NCBI RefSeq assembly: GCF_036785885.1
Contig: NC_092314.1
Location: 18,683,638 to 18,747,637, forward strand
DNA: 64,000 bases
DNA from: Coffea arabica
Taxonomy: Eukaryota; Streptophyta; Magnoliopsida; Gentianales; Rubiaceae
Reading direction: 5' to 3'
Below the pieces are notes generated by a model. That model was not told the DNA's origin. It saw nothing but the letters and a program-made list of their open reading frames with translations, and did no database searches. How positions within the stretch are numbered: the stretch's first letter is position 1; the number at the start of each line of letters is the position of its first letter. Positions 47,695 through 57,810 of this stretch are shown in pieces. A program made the translations under genes and the position numbers.

Positions 47695-48873
47695 ATGGCA
47701 ACCATAAAAGTTTTCTTTTTAGAAGGGCAATCTATTGATAGACCACCTATGTTTAATGGTTCTCATTTTAGCATGTGGAAACAAAGAATGATAATTTTCT
47801 TACAATCCGTTTATATTGAATTATGGTATGTGGTGGAAGATGGTCCTTATGAAGCTAGAATAGTTGACTCTACCACTAATTTGAGTAGATTAAAGACTAG
47901 ACAAGAATTGAATGAAAAAGACAAGAGATATCTTTCTTTGAATGCCAAGGCCATGCATATATTGTACAATGCATTAGATGTAAATGATTCTAGTAGGATT
48001 AAAGGTTGTAAATCGGCTAAAAATATTTGGGATAAATTGTGTGTATTTCATGAAGGTAACCAAGATATTAAAGAACAAAAGAAATCTTTGCTTGTTTCTC
48101 AATATGAATTTTTCAAAATGCAGCCTCTTGAAAATGTTGATAAGATGTGTAGTAGATTTTGTGACATTATTCAAGATCTTAAATTGCTTGGAAAAGAATA
48201 TTCTTTGGGTGAGAAAAATAGAAAGATTTTGAATGCCTTGCCAAAAGAATGGGAAAACAAAATAAATGCTATAGAAGAGGCAAAGGATTTAAATTCTATG
48301 TCCATTGAATCTCTTGTGGATACCCTAACCTCTTATGAATTAAAGCTGAAATTCAAAGTGCAAGAGGAAGAAAATGCAAGAATGCATAAGAGAGGCATAG
48401 CTTTTAAAGCATCTCAAGTGGGGGATAACCCATCCTTCATGGGTAATGAAATCATGGAAGTGGACAATGATATAACTCCTCAAATCAAAAGTTTCAAGAA
48501 GATCTTCAACAAGAGATGTTCAAGAGGAGATTGCAAAATTACATGGGATGAATGCAATTCAAAAAGAGAAAAAGGAGAGTTGGCCCAAATGGCACTAATG
48601 GCCGTTGGAGAAGATGAGGTAAGTTCTTATTACTCTTCTTGTGATGAAGATAATGAAGATGATGATGTGAAAATTCTTATGATTAAAATGCATAAAAGTT
48701 TGAGAAAATCTTATGCTAAAAATAAAGATTTGAAAACAAAAATAAATGATTTGTTGGAAGAAAACTCCAAACTTTTTCAAGAAAACAAATGTTTGAGAAT
48801 GGAAAATGATGATTTAAAAAATCAAAAAAAATGTTTTGAAAAGGAAGTTGGAAGAGAAAACAAAGTTTTATGA
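47695..48873 (+). CDS. Sirevirus-like Gag (N-terminal 392 codons)
   Basis: The ATG at 47695 lies 43 bases after the primer site. The protein begins with a DUF4219-like region (PPMFNGSHFSMWKQRMIIFLQS), followed by a copia Gag (UBN2-type) domain (about residues 60-220: AMHILYNALDVNDSSRIKGCKSAKNIWDKL, LLVSQYEFFKMQPLENVDKM, FCDIIQDLKLLG, KILNALPKEW). A poly-acidic linker (SSCDEDNEDDD) comes next, then a long coiled coil (residues 330-385). The frame ends early: near the A-run at 48820-48830 the coiled coil switches to another frame, where Gag continues. The capsid part is intact and could assemble particles; the nucleic-acid-binding end is detached. Confidence 0.85.
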   Translation: MATIKVFFLEGQSIDRPPMFNGSHFSMWKQRMIIFLQSVYIELWYVVEDGPYEARIVDSTTNLSRLKTRQELNEKDKRYLSLNAKAMHILYNALDVNDSSRIKGCKSAKNIWDKLCVFHEGNQDIKEQKKSLLVSQYEFFKMQPLENVDKMCSRFCDIIQDLKLLGKEYSLGEKNRKILNALPKEWENKINAIEEAKDLNSMSIESLVDTLTSYELKLKFKVQEEENARMHKRGIAFKASQVGDNPSFMGNEIMEVDNDITPQIKSFKKIFNKRCSRGDCKITWDECNSKREKGELAQMALMAVGEDEVSSYYSSCDEDNEDDDVKILMIKMHKSLRKSYAKNKDLKTKINDLLEENSKLFQENKCLRMENDDLKNQKKCFEKEVGRENKVL

Positions 48874-49225
48874 AAAAATGTTGGAGGAACAAAATTTGTT
48901 AAAGAAAAGAATTAATGACTTGAACGAGTTTCTCTAAAATGAAAAACAAAAGTTTTCTCAAACAAAAGAAAGCAAATCTTTTCAAGGCACAAATAAGTTT
49001 GCTATGATAAGAAGTAAGAAAATTAGTTGCATTAAATCCACCTATGTGCAAAATACTTCTATCATGTGTCACTTTTGTTGCAAATTTGGACATATGCAAA
49101 ATGATTGTTATGTAAAGAAAAATATGAGAAAAGGTATGAAATCCATGTGGATTGCTAGATCATGTTGTATTAACTCCCAAGGACCCTATAAAAAAAGGGT
49201 ACCAAATGAAATTTCTCATATTTAG
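48836..49225 (+). pseudogene. Gag C-terminus with zinc knuckle, split off by frameshift and stop
   Basis: In the frame after the shift the coiled coil continues (EEKTKFYEKMLEEQNLLKKRINDLNEFL) to a TAA near 48936-48938, where CAA would be expected. It then goes on through KISCIKSTYVQNTSIM to a CCHC zinc knuckle (CHFCCKFGHMQNDC, about 49069-49110) and stops at 49225. The knuckle cysteines and histidine are intact. Sequence after it resembles the short Gag tail; no protease follows. Confidence 0.75.
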
Positions 49226-49316
49226 GTACATCATGAAGATTTGATCCAAGAAGTGCTATATGGTTGTAAGTACAATTGAAAATTTTGATATTCAATATGG
49301 TCTTGTTTTGAAAAAT

Positions 49317-49468
49317 AAAGGGGGAGTTTGTTTTTGATTGATGCCAAAAGGGGGAGTAGGATTTATTGAAATTTCTTTGTATGTTGGCACTTTCTAAGGG
49401 GGAGCTTTATTTGAACTTATTTGATAAAAAAAATCTTCATTTTGTTTGTGATCATCAAAAAGGGGGAG
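49317..49468 (+). other. Four polypurine tracts before the 3' LTR
   Basis: The purine word A(A)GGGGGAG occurs at about 49317-49326, 49346-49356, 49396-49404 and 49457-49468. The last is two bases before the LTR and is the functional plus-strand primer position. Multiplied tracts of this kind are a known Sirevirus feature. Confidence 0.85.
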
Positions 49469-49470
49469 AT

Positions 49471-50455
49471 TGTTGACCTTGGTCGATCAATCCTTGGTTT
49501 TGATGATTAACAAACCAATATGTAGATTTGGGCTAATGTTTTTATGTGAGTAATTTGTTAGAACAGATTCTTGTGGCATAAAAGAAGAAGCAAAAACAGG
49601 GCACTCATGTCGGACGCTATCGGACGTCCGAAAGGATGAAGAACATCAAGAAGGAAACTCTGTCGGACGCTCGTGAGGAAGCATCGGACGTCCGGAAGGA
49701 TCGGACGCACGCCTCGGACGCACATCGATCTCATCGGACGTCCGAGAAATTTCGCAAAGATTTGATGACTCTCTGCCTACGTTCGGACGCAGGGTTCGGA
49801 CGTCCGACAGGTGGTTTGGACGCAGGGTTCGGACGTCCGACAGGTGGTTTAACAGGAGGTCTCGGACGTCCGACAGGCCAACGGCTAGTTTTGACAGCAT
49901 TTAATATTTGACCGTTGGAGAGCCTTTTGGAGCCATTTCTCACCTTCTATAAACACCCCAAAGCACAAGAAGACAAGAGACTTTTGCCAACACAAAATAC
50001 AAGGTTACAAGTGAGATTTTTGAGTAGAAAGATTCTTTGTTGGTTGTATAAGGGGTTGGGAAAGTTGGGTTGTGAGGTTGCTCAAGTGAAAACCTTGGTG
50101 AAGGTGAACCTATCACTTGGAGTGGTAAAACCTTGGTGAAGGTTGCCTCATTTGTATAAAATAGTTCTTAATTGGGTGAGTGATCTTTCAAGTGTAGGTT
50201 GTTGAGGGTTAACTAGAATTGTTGTAAAACTCCTTGGCTCAACCAAAGAATGTTTGGGGTGAGGAAGGAGTGAACCTTCACTTGTACATCTTGGTTAGCA
50301 TCGCCATCAATTGAAGAGGCTATTGGATTGATATTTGGTTTGCATTTCTTATCTTTTCTCTTTAATTAAGTTTTCTTTATTGTGCTTAAATTTGATATAT
50401 CTTTGTGCATCATTGTGAAATTATTTGTACTCATTGGGTTGCACCGGACATTACA
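49471..50455 (+). repeat. 3' LTR of the Sirevirus-like element
   Basis: It runs from TGTTGACCTTGG to CCGGACATTACA, 985 bp. The palindrome block lies at 49609-49873 with six TCGGACGTCCG words. It lacks the 42 bp duplication of the 5' LTR. A TATAAACA box is at 49948-49955. Confidence 0.93.
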
Positions 50456-50749
50456 GAACTTAATATATTACTATGAATTGGTAATTGAATTACGTTTATG
50501 CCATATTGGATTACTGTCATGTATACCCATTGGGCAACTAAATGGCATTAAGAAGTTCTAAACTGAAATCAATTTAAAGATTTTTTTTTTTTTGTATTTG
50601 TAACATTTTTTTTTTCAACATAAGTGGGGTCCAGTACTTTTAATTGTCGGTAGCATTCTACGGCTGGATCCAGTACTATCATCGTCAACGTCCACTGTAT
50701 ATACAATGCCCAATAATATTCATTGAAATCAAGAAAACAAGAAAAAAAA

Positions 50750-53047
50750 ATGGGTGAAACTAATGACGGGATGCTCTCCCCTTTCCAATCCTTGCCTGAA
50801 GGTTGCATATCACACATCCTCTTTTACACATCTCTTCAAGATGCGTGCGGTGCATCACTCATTTCTAAGGACTTCAACTCTGCTTCTAAGTCTGATACTG
50901 TTTGGGGAAAATTTCTTCCTCCAGATCTCAAAGAGATCATCTCAAATTTAGTTCCCTGGTTGAGCTCTAAAACGAAGAAAGAGCTCTACCGTTTGCTTTG
51001 TCACTTTTCAAACCCGATCGACAAGGGAATCCTGATCAACAAGGGAAACCGGGTAATCTCTCAACTCCTCATTTTTTTTATACAAAAAAAAAATTATTTT
51101 TAAAAATTGTTGTTTTTCCTTTTTCTTGTTTTCGTCTTTTCTTTTCTGGGCAATTTGGATTCACTATATGGAAAGAGAGTTATCTTTTGTCTCACCGATT
51201 CTCCCTCCCCTTTTTCCCTTCTAATGGAAATATTGGCAAATCAATGTTAACAAAATCATGGAGTTGGTCTTACAGGTTGTAATGAAACTGTAGAATCTCC
51301 AAAAACGTTACATAAGTAAGTTACTTATGAAAAGGGGGATCTTGATTCACAGTTGATCACTGAAAGGATCAGGATCTGGGGTCTTGAATCGTTGTACACT
51401 GTACAATCTTTTAACCCAAAATGTTGGTACTAGTTATTATGCCATGAATTAGCTGAATCTGAATCTCTGTCAAGATTTCCACAGAGAGTAGGCTTGGCAG
51501 GTTTTTCCAAGAAGTTTTAATAGGAGAGGTTAGAAAAGGTCCGTTTGATTGCTATTTTTAAGAATTTTTGTTAAAAAAATGTACCATAACAGTATGACGT
51601 ATGTAAAGTAAAAAAATGATTATAAAATATTTTCAAGAAAATATAAAAATTTTTCTGTACAAGTTAGTGTTCCTGGACCTACTGGTACATGTTATTGTTT
51701 GTTATTGTACCAAATTTCAGCCCCTTGCCTATAAATGGGCTGCAAATTGAATCCACACTGTTGAAGATTCAATTTGAGAGCTCGTGGAGCTTTTTGGCCT
51801 GGACATATTGAATAGTCGAGATGGTTAATTTGTCGAATTGTTTTTGAGTGATGGACTTGGGATGAAGAAATACATGATGCATCTTACATCCTTGGCATAC
51901 TACGTGAATCTTATAATAGCAGAGACTAGAGCGTGACTGCTATTTTTTTTTTATTTTCCGCTATTCTAGTTCAAGAACATTTATTTGTCAGATTAACTTA
52001 CTTTAATGCTGGCCTGACAATTCAAATCGCTTTGTTCATAGCATTTCCAACCTGTAACTTTTAATTTGTCTCATGATTTTCAGCGTTGCTTTCTAAATGT
52101 TTCTCTTTTTGTTGATGATACATTTCTCATGTTGACATTACCGGGATGCTTATGAAGTAGGCATAATCATAATTTTTCACAACCTTGTCTCTACGAAAAA
52201 AACAAATTAAAATCCGTCAAATGCTCTTTCCATATTGATCTCAAGCATGTTATTGATTAACATAAAAGATGCGTCTGCTGTTGGACAGCGCTTCTGGCTA
52301 ACTAAGTGCTCGAAAAAATGTTATATGCTGAGCGCGTGGGAGCTCTCCATTCATAAGAAAGAAGATCCTGAGTGCTGGAAGTGGTATGAGTTATCTGGAT
52401 CAAGGTATGCATAAAAGGCTGAGACACCCTACCTGAAATTTCAGTCTAATCTTGGCCAATCTGGATGAAAGCTCTATTCTTTGTGTTTCTTTGCTAATTG
52501 ATTAATCTGGAAAAGAAATGATATATTCAGGTTTTCTGAGGTGGCTGAGCTGCAGCGAGTAGATATCCTTGATATACGAGTGAAAATGCCAGCTCGATCA
52601 CTGTCACCGAAGACTAATTATGCGGCTTACCTTGTGTTCAAAACTAAAGAGTATTCCTATGGACTTGAAACTGTTGCCAAGGCTTCTGTTAGCTTGGCTG
52701 CTACTGCTGGCACTAGTGGTCTCTCTGAGCCTATGGAAGGCGACTCTGTCTACCTAAAAATACCTACAGACGTGCATTATCTAACACCTACAGATGAAGA
52801 TGATCCAGGATATAGATGGCGGGGGCCTGATCTGCAGCGACGATTTGTTCTGGTGCCTCGGCCTGAGCATGAAATTGATGGCCGGGTTCCACGTGAGAGA
52901 AACGATGGATGGCAGGAGATTATGCTGGGAGAATTTTTTAACGATGAAGGTGTTGGCGATGTCGAGATAAAAATTGCAGAAATTCTCGATTGGAAAAAAG
53001 GCCTCATTCTCGAGGGAATTGAGCTTCGACCCAAGGAAGAAGCGTGA
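50750..53047 (+). CDS. F-box protein of the PP2-B (phloem protein 2-like) family, three exons
   Basis: The predicted coding sequence joins 50750-51052, 52289-52404 and 52531-53047 (311 aa). Donors CGG/GTAATC and AAG/GTATGC and acceptors GGACAG and ATTCAG keep the frame. Exon 1 has the F-box (SLPEGCISHILFYTSLQDACGASLISKDFNSASKSDTVWGKFLP, about residues 14-57). Exon 2 holds FWLTKCSKKCYMLSAWELSI and WKWYELSGS. Exon 3 begins FSEVAELQRVDILDIRVKM and continues with the PP2 domain (YAAYLVFKTKE, RRFVLVPRPEHEIDGRVPRERNDGWQEIMLGEFF, EIKIAEILDWKKGLILEGIELRPK). The layout is that of plant PP2-B genes. They combine an SCF adaptor with a lectin-like PP2 domain. An upstream in-frame ATG at 50723 is an alternative start. 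Confidence 0.9.
51053..52288 (+). other. Intron 1 of the PP2-B gene
   Basis: This 1.24 kb AT-rich stretch lies between the F-box exon and the second exon. It contains no recognised transposon. The long first intron is placed after the F-box, as in other PP2-B genes. Confidence 0.75.
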
Positions 53048-54072
53048 TACTCTGAGTCAGTACTAAAACTTTGCGACTAATGATGCTACTTGGCAAGGAT
53101 CGTTCTGTTAAGTCGTGAGGTGTGTTATATTAAAATAATGGCAGTTGATTGGGAACAGCCGGTTTGTTTTGCTACATTTCCAACTGAATTGGTAAGATTG
53201 TTTTGTAAAATAAAATGGTAAACTTTAAATTTGTCTAATAAAATAATAAATTTCATAAGTTATCTTTTTATAAGTTAATCCATATTCGTTCCTTGCCTTT
53301 TTCTCTACTGCTGTTTGTTTTTCTTAATTCCCTAGTAGTTCTTCTGGTTTCGTTTTTGGTAGGGAGAAAGAATTTTGCTCTTGATGGGAAGAAACAACAG
53401 GAGGAGAACAGCCCCCAACTTTCAAATCGAGGATATTAAATGAGGGGAGAGAGAGAGACGGTCAGGAACCTTGTTCACCCGAAGAGGGTATGTTTGAAAT
53501 ATGATAGTCACATTAGGAAAAATATGCACACGAGATATTTTGTACCTTTGTGCCCGATTTAACGTGGGGCCATAAAGGAAAAAATGAAAAAAAAAAATTG
53601 TAACGGGAGAAAGATTTCCCATTCCTTAGCCGGAAAGATATGTGGCTATGCTATGAAAGAGGGATTAAGTGGAACAGAAGAAGAAGGAAAAGGGTTGAAT
53701 AGAGGAACTCCCGAACATTTGGCGATCTCAGATGTGTCGATATCAATGGTGACTCATTATTTTTATTTCGATGAATCCTTTCTTCGGACAGAAGAAGATT
53801 ATGTAAACACTTACTCGAAATCTCACTTATCAGATTCCATTGTGGAAGACACAAATTTTTCTGAAGAATTCGCCATGATATACCCGATCCATGCATAATA
53901 TCGTGAAAAATGGATACCAATTTTTGACTGCTACTTAGTATCGGCAATAGGTCTGAAAAGGTATCTAAAAATATCAAATTTAGATATTTGTACCCTGTCG
54001 AAGTAAGGAACCATGGCATATATGTTTGGAATAGATTCCATTTTGAGAGAGTTGAAAAAACATTTTGGATGT
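53048..54072. other. Intergenic DNA with an unassigned 104-codon ORF
   Basis: The PP2-B 3' UTR probably occupies the first 200 bases. An ATG-started frame at 53584-53898 encodes an acidic polypeptide ([52 protein letters not shown]). Its composition looks coding, and related wording continues past its stop ([23 protein letters not shown]). I do not recognise it. It could be a fragment of a larger inserted gene. Confidence 0.35.
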
Positions 54073-55597
54073 TGATAGGGTGCATTTTGTTAGTAGTTTT
54101 GTGGATATTTTTCCCTTGAATTTTGATCAAATATTGTATTAATTAATAGATTTTAGTTATATTTAGTTAATAGCGTGAATTGTAGAAAAGTAGATTAAAA
54201 AGTGGTTAAAGAGGCAATTTTACATGAGATTGTGAACCAGTTTGATGTGAACTGGTTCAGGAATTGCTGTCAAATCCGAAAGACTCGGGATTTTTCTATG
54301 CACGGAGGTTTCCTAGTTTTTTTTTTCTAACATTTTCTTGACGAAAGCAAGAATTCGATAAATAAATCTATTTTTCCGAGCAACCTTCAAAAGCCGGCAA
54401 CTTTTGAAGGCACGGAGGTTTCCTAGTTTGAGCTGAAGTTTTAAAAGCTATCTTTATTAGTAGAGTATTTAGTTAAGAAACAAAGGATGTTATCTTTTGT
54501 ACTTTCCTGTTCCACTTAGGAGTTTATTTTTAATAGCTACAATTTAGGAGATAAAATACGTAGACAAAGTACGGTTGGCTTTATTAGTAGTACTTTCGAG
54601 GGAAAACAATTTGGAGCATCGTATCTTTTGTTTGCAAAGAAAGACGACTTTTGTTCTTCCTTCTTAACGATGTGTCTTTTGAGATGTTCCGTACTTTTGC
54701 GTCGGGAATTTTCTCAACAATGAACAACTAACTTTTTTATTCTAGCCAAGGGATAAACGAAGGATTTGGTTCAATTATAATAGTGAGATTAAATTATTTT
54801 TATCTTCTTTTATTTGTTAGTATTTGTATATTTTCTGATTTAATTTCTTATGGTTGTTTTGTTGTTTGAATATCAAAGTCTGATATTTTAATTCAACCTA
54901 ATAATCTAATACCAATTAAGATAGTTAAATTCGTAATTATTTAATTATTTTAAATTGGTGATAAATAACGTGATTGATTTTATATTAGGAAAACGTATGA
55001 TCTAATTAAAATAAACCCTGGTAGTGAATATTATTGATTAGAACAGGATTTTTCCAAAATTTAATGCAAACGTGATTGGTTTCATGCGAGGGAAATGTCT
55101 GATCTAATTTAAATAAACCTTGATAGTGAATTCTGCTTGTGTGTTTATTGATTAGAACATGATTTTTTCATATTTTAATGCAATCAAGAAATTAAATTTT
55201 ATGGGCGTACCTAGGGTTATTTCTTAGTTAGATAAGTAGTTAACAGGTGTAAAACTAATTATCGTCGCTTGTTTAGTAATTATAACATGTTTGTTAACAA
55301 ATAGATGAAATTATTATTATATCAATAAACAGTTGTATGAACCACTTTCGGAGTTTTTTCTTTGATTAAACTCACATATTATTGATTTAATTTTAATTTT
55401 CTTCCGTTTGATTATTTTTATTTATTTATGTCGATTATTTATTTTAATATTAATTTTTCAAAACCCCCCAGTTAATTCTCACTTGGAAATGAGCAAATTA
55501 CCTTTAATCCCTACGGAGAAAACCTTACTCACCGTTATATTCGTCTTTATATTTTTGTGAATAAAAATTTATTATTGCATAGAATTGACACCTATCA
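54073..55597 (+). repeat. Solo Tat-like gypsy LTR, 1.5 kb
   Basis: The repeat starts TGATAGGGTGCATTTTG and ends GACACCTATCA, with TGATAG/CTATCA inverted ends. The final 150 bases (AATCCCTACGGA, ACTCACCGTTATATTCG) resemble the end of Tat-group LTRs in plants. No primer site, coding region or partner LTR follows, so it looks like a solo LTR. The flanks (GATGT and AACAT) do not form a target duplication, which weakens the boundary call. Confidence 0.6.
54300..54429 (-). mobile_element. 90 bp retroposed insertion with 20 bp target duplication
   Basis: A perfect 20-base word (GCACGGAGG...CTAGTTT) occurs at 54300-54319 and 54410-54429, flanking 90 bases. The insert begins with a T-run right after the left copy, that is a poly(A) tail on the minus strand, and ends in a 10 bp inverted repeat (CCTTCAAAAG/CTTTTGAAGG, 54384-54410). 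The pattern is that of target-primed LINE/SINE insertion into the solo LTR. The insert is too short to classify. Confidence 0.65.
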
Positions 55598-55896
55598 AAC
55601 ATCATACACTGGAAGCAAAGGAAAAAGTACATGTTCAAGGACCAAGGTATAGCCTGGTAGTAGTATTTTTGGCCAATACCCAATCAAATATATAAAAATT
55701 TCCCAATAGTTCAACTGATGCAAATAGATTATTAAGAAACTATACTGCAATGAAATTTAAATGCTTCAATATTGATACACAATAAAATCTTTATAAATTA
55801 ATATTTAATAAATTAATAATCTTTACTAAATAATAAATTTTTTGATCCTGACTTGGACAAATGAGTTCAATTAATAAGTTTCATGAAATTATAAGA
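55598..55896. other. AT-rich spacer
   Basis: No feature was recognised between the solo LTR and the CRM element. Confidence 0.5.
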
Positions 55897-55901
55897 CGAT
55901 A

Positions 55902-56636
55902 TGATGCGGATACGGGTGCGCAACAACTTCAACCTTGGGTCAAGGACCCTTTGATCAACATTGGTGGTCCGATGACAAGATCAAGAACCAAGAAGGTGAA
56001 GGAAGTTTTACGAGTCTTGATCTTTACCATACAAGCAAGGAGCAAGTTAGGTTTGAAGATTTGATGGACCATGACGTTACTTTGTTCATTTGTCCGTTTG
56101 AAGTGAAGGAATGATCTCATACTTGTTAGTTTAGTTGGTAGTTGTTTTAAGACTGTCTAGTTTAGTAGTTGTTAGGCGTTGAGTATTTTATTACTTATTG
56201 GACCTTATCGGAAAGCCTTAAAGAGCTAGCTCTTTAAACTCTTTATGCGGACCGAATTTTTTTCAGGTTTATGTGGGCCGGATTTTGCCCTAGTTTTAGC
56301 CTATAAAAAAGGCACCTCTTGTATCAGTCTGGACAGAATATTACAACCAGAAATCGTGAGGAATTTTCCTTTCAAGTTCTTAATCGAACTTACTCTTGAA
56401 TTCTTGAGTTCATTGCTTAGGATTCAAATCTGACTTTATCGATTAGTTTGTTCCCTAATCGTGGTGTCTCTTCATCCATCTTTATTTGCTTAAGGTTGCT
56501 GATTGCCTTTGTGTGTCAGAGATCTTGAGTTCATGAGAACAATCGAGTTCAATTTTCATTGGGAGAAAAGGTCCAACTCTGATAATTACAAAGTTGGGAG
56601 GGTCTAGGAGGGTCTTTCCCTAGGATTGCCTTATCA
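55902..56636 (+). repeat. 5' LTR of the CRM-type element
   Basis: It runs from TGATGCGGATACGG to TTGCCTTATCA. A TATAAAAAA box is at 56302-56310. Its first 210 bases still read as the polyprotein tail (GPMTRSRTKKVKEVLR), the counterpart of the coding tail in the 3' LTR. Confidence 0.92.
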
Positions 56637-56638
56637 GT

Positions 56639-56651
56639 TGGTAATCAGAGC
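56639..56651 (+). other. Primer-binding site with one extra base
   Basis: Two bases after the LTR comes TGGTAATCAGAGC. This is the initiator-Met site TGGTATCAGAGC with one inserted A, which should weaken priming. Confidence 0.75.
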
Positions 56652-57810
56652 ATCAGGTTAATTCTCTTTCAATTGAAGTTGTTCATATCTTGTTAGTTTG
56701 TGTCTTGTGTCAAAAAAAAAAAAACTGTAGCGATTACTGTTCATCGTACTGTAGCGTACTGTTCACGTTACTATTCATCCGAATAAAAAAAAATCTGTTT
56801 GGGTGTTGTCTTTTTGTGTTTTCTGTCCAACTTTTGTTCTTGAGTCTGTTATACTTTTGTTTAGATTTGGGTTGTTAGGGTTTAAAGACAAAAAAAAAAA
56901 AAAAAATGAGTCACGTACCTTATATTGTTTTAGTATCCAAGTTGCTAGAGTATTGCTGGAATTTTCTTTTGAGTATTGCTGAAATTTTATTGTGCCTATT
57001 TCTTGAGTATTGGTTGTTGTTTTTGCAAACCCTAAACACCACAACTCAATTTGGGGAAGTTCTTGAGTTTTTTGAACAAATTCTTGAAGTTCTTGGACCA
57101 TCAAGTCTTGTTTTGAAAATTCTTGAACAATAAATCAAGAACCAGGGCCTTCTTGAAATTTGCATAACCTTTCATCCGTTTTTCTTGAACTTGTTGGTGT
57201 GACCTGAATTTGTGTTCCTTGAAGAGCCGAAGCAAAAAAAAAAAAAAGAGAGAGAACAAAAAAAAAAAAAAAACAAAGAAGAGAAGGAATCGGCTCTCAC
57301 ACAAAGGAAATCAAGTATCTCAAATCTTGAGTTTCCAATTCTTGATTGGTTTCCAATTCTTGAATAGTCTCCAAATCTTGATTGGTTTCCCAAAACTTGA
57401 GTCTCCAAATCTTGATTGGTTTCCAATTCTTGAGTCTCCAACCTTAATTGAATTCCAACAACCCCAAACGACCTAACCAGCCCCAAACACCCCCAAATCA
57501 GTTTCCAAAACCAAACCTAAACCGCCACAAACACCATTTACCATCCAAATACTGGCCAGAAACTTAGCAAAAACAGCCGCTAAAAAAAAAAAAAAGAGGT
57601 TCTAGGTTCGGGTAGAGTTTTTCTAAGATTTGCAAATTTCTGCTTTGTGTCTTGTTACTTGCTTATAGGGTAATTAATTCTGGAATTTTGAGAGTTTGAG
57701 TTGTTTTAAGAATTTCGAGAAGGAAAATTGAGAGTGAGTGTGTTTCCTTGAGTGATACACGAGTGCTTGCAAGGTAGACTAGGATACACTTGTTTTGCAG
57801 GTTGGACAAT
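56652..57810 (+). other. CRM leader (5' untranslated region)
   Basis: This is a 1.16 kb non-coding leader. It has A-runs (56710-56722, 56889-56906, 57235-57270), a cluster of CTGTTCA/GTACTGT words (56737-56775), and several repeats of the words CTTGATTGGTTTCC and GAGTCTCCAA (57340-57445). Frames crossing it are low-complexity artefacts. TTTTGCAG just before the gag ATG could act as a splice acceptor. Confidence 0.6.

Larger units (their letters stand above)
46623..50455 (+). mobile_element. Non-autonomous Sirevirus-like copia element encoding only Gag (TR-GAG type)
   Basis: Two LTRs (46623-47637 and 49471-50455) enclose a 1.83 kb interior. The interior has an initiator-Met primer site, a Gag frame with coiled coil and zinc knuckle, and multiple polypurine tracts, but no protease, integrase, RT or RNase H. 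Flanks are GAGCT (46618-46622) and GAACT (50456-50460), a 5 bp target duplication with one change. By eye the LTRs differ by about 11 substitutions plus a few indels (about 1%), so the insertion is young. Repeated CG-rich palindromes in the LTR and multiple polypurine tracts are known Sirevirus (SIRE/Maximus) features. LTR elements with Gag alone are known in plants as TR-GAG. Confidence 0.88.

Noticed and set aside
53422..54130. Organelle-derived (plastid or mitochondrial) insertion
   Set aside because: The ORF has no wording I can match to a plastid or mitochondrial gene; left as unassigned.
57172..57486. Frames with runs of K, F or S in the CRM leader
   Set aside because: They arise from A-runs and short repeats in the untranslated leader.
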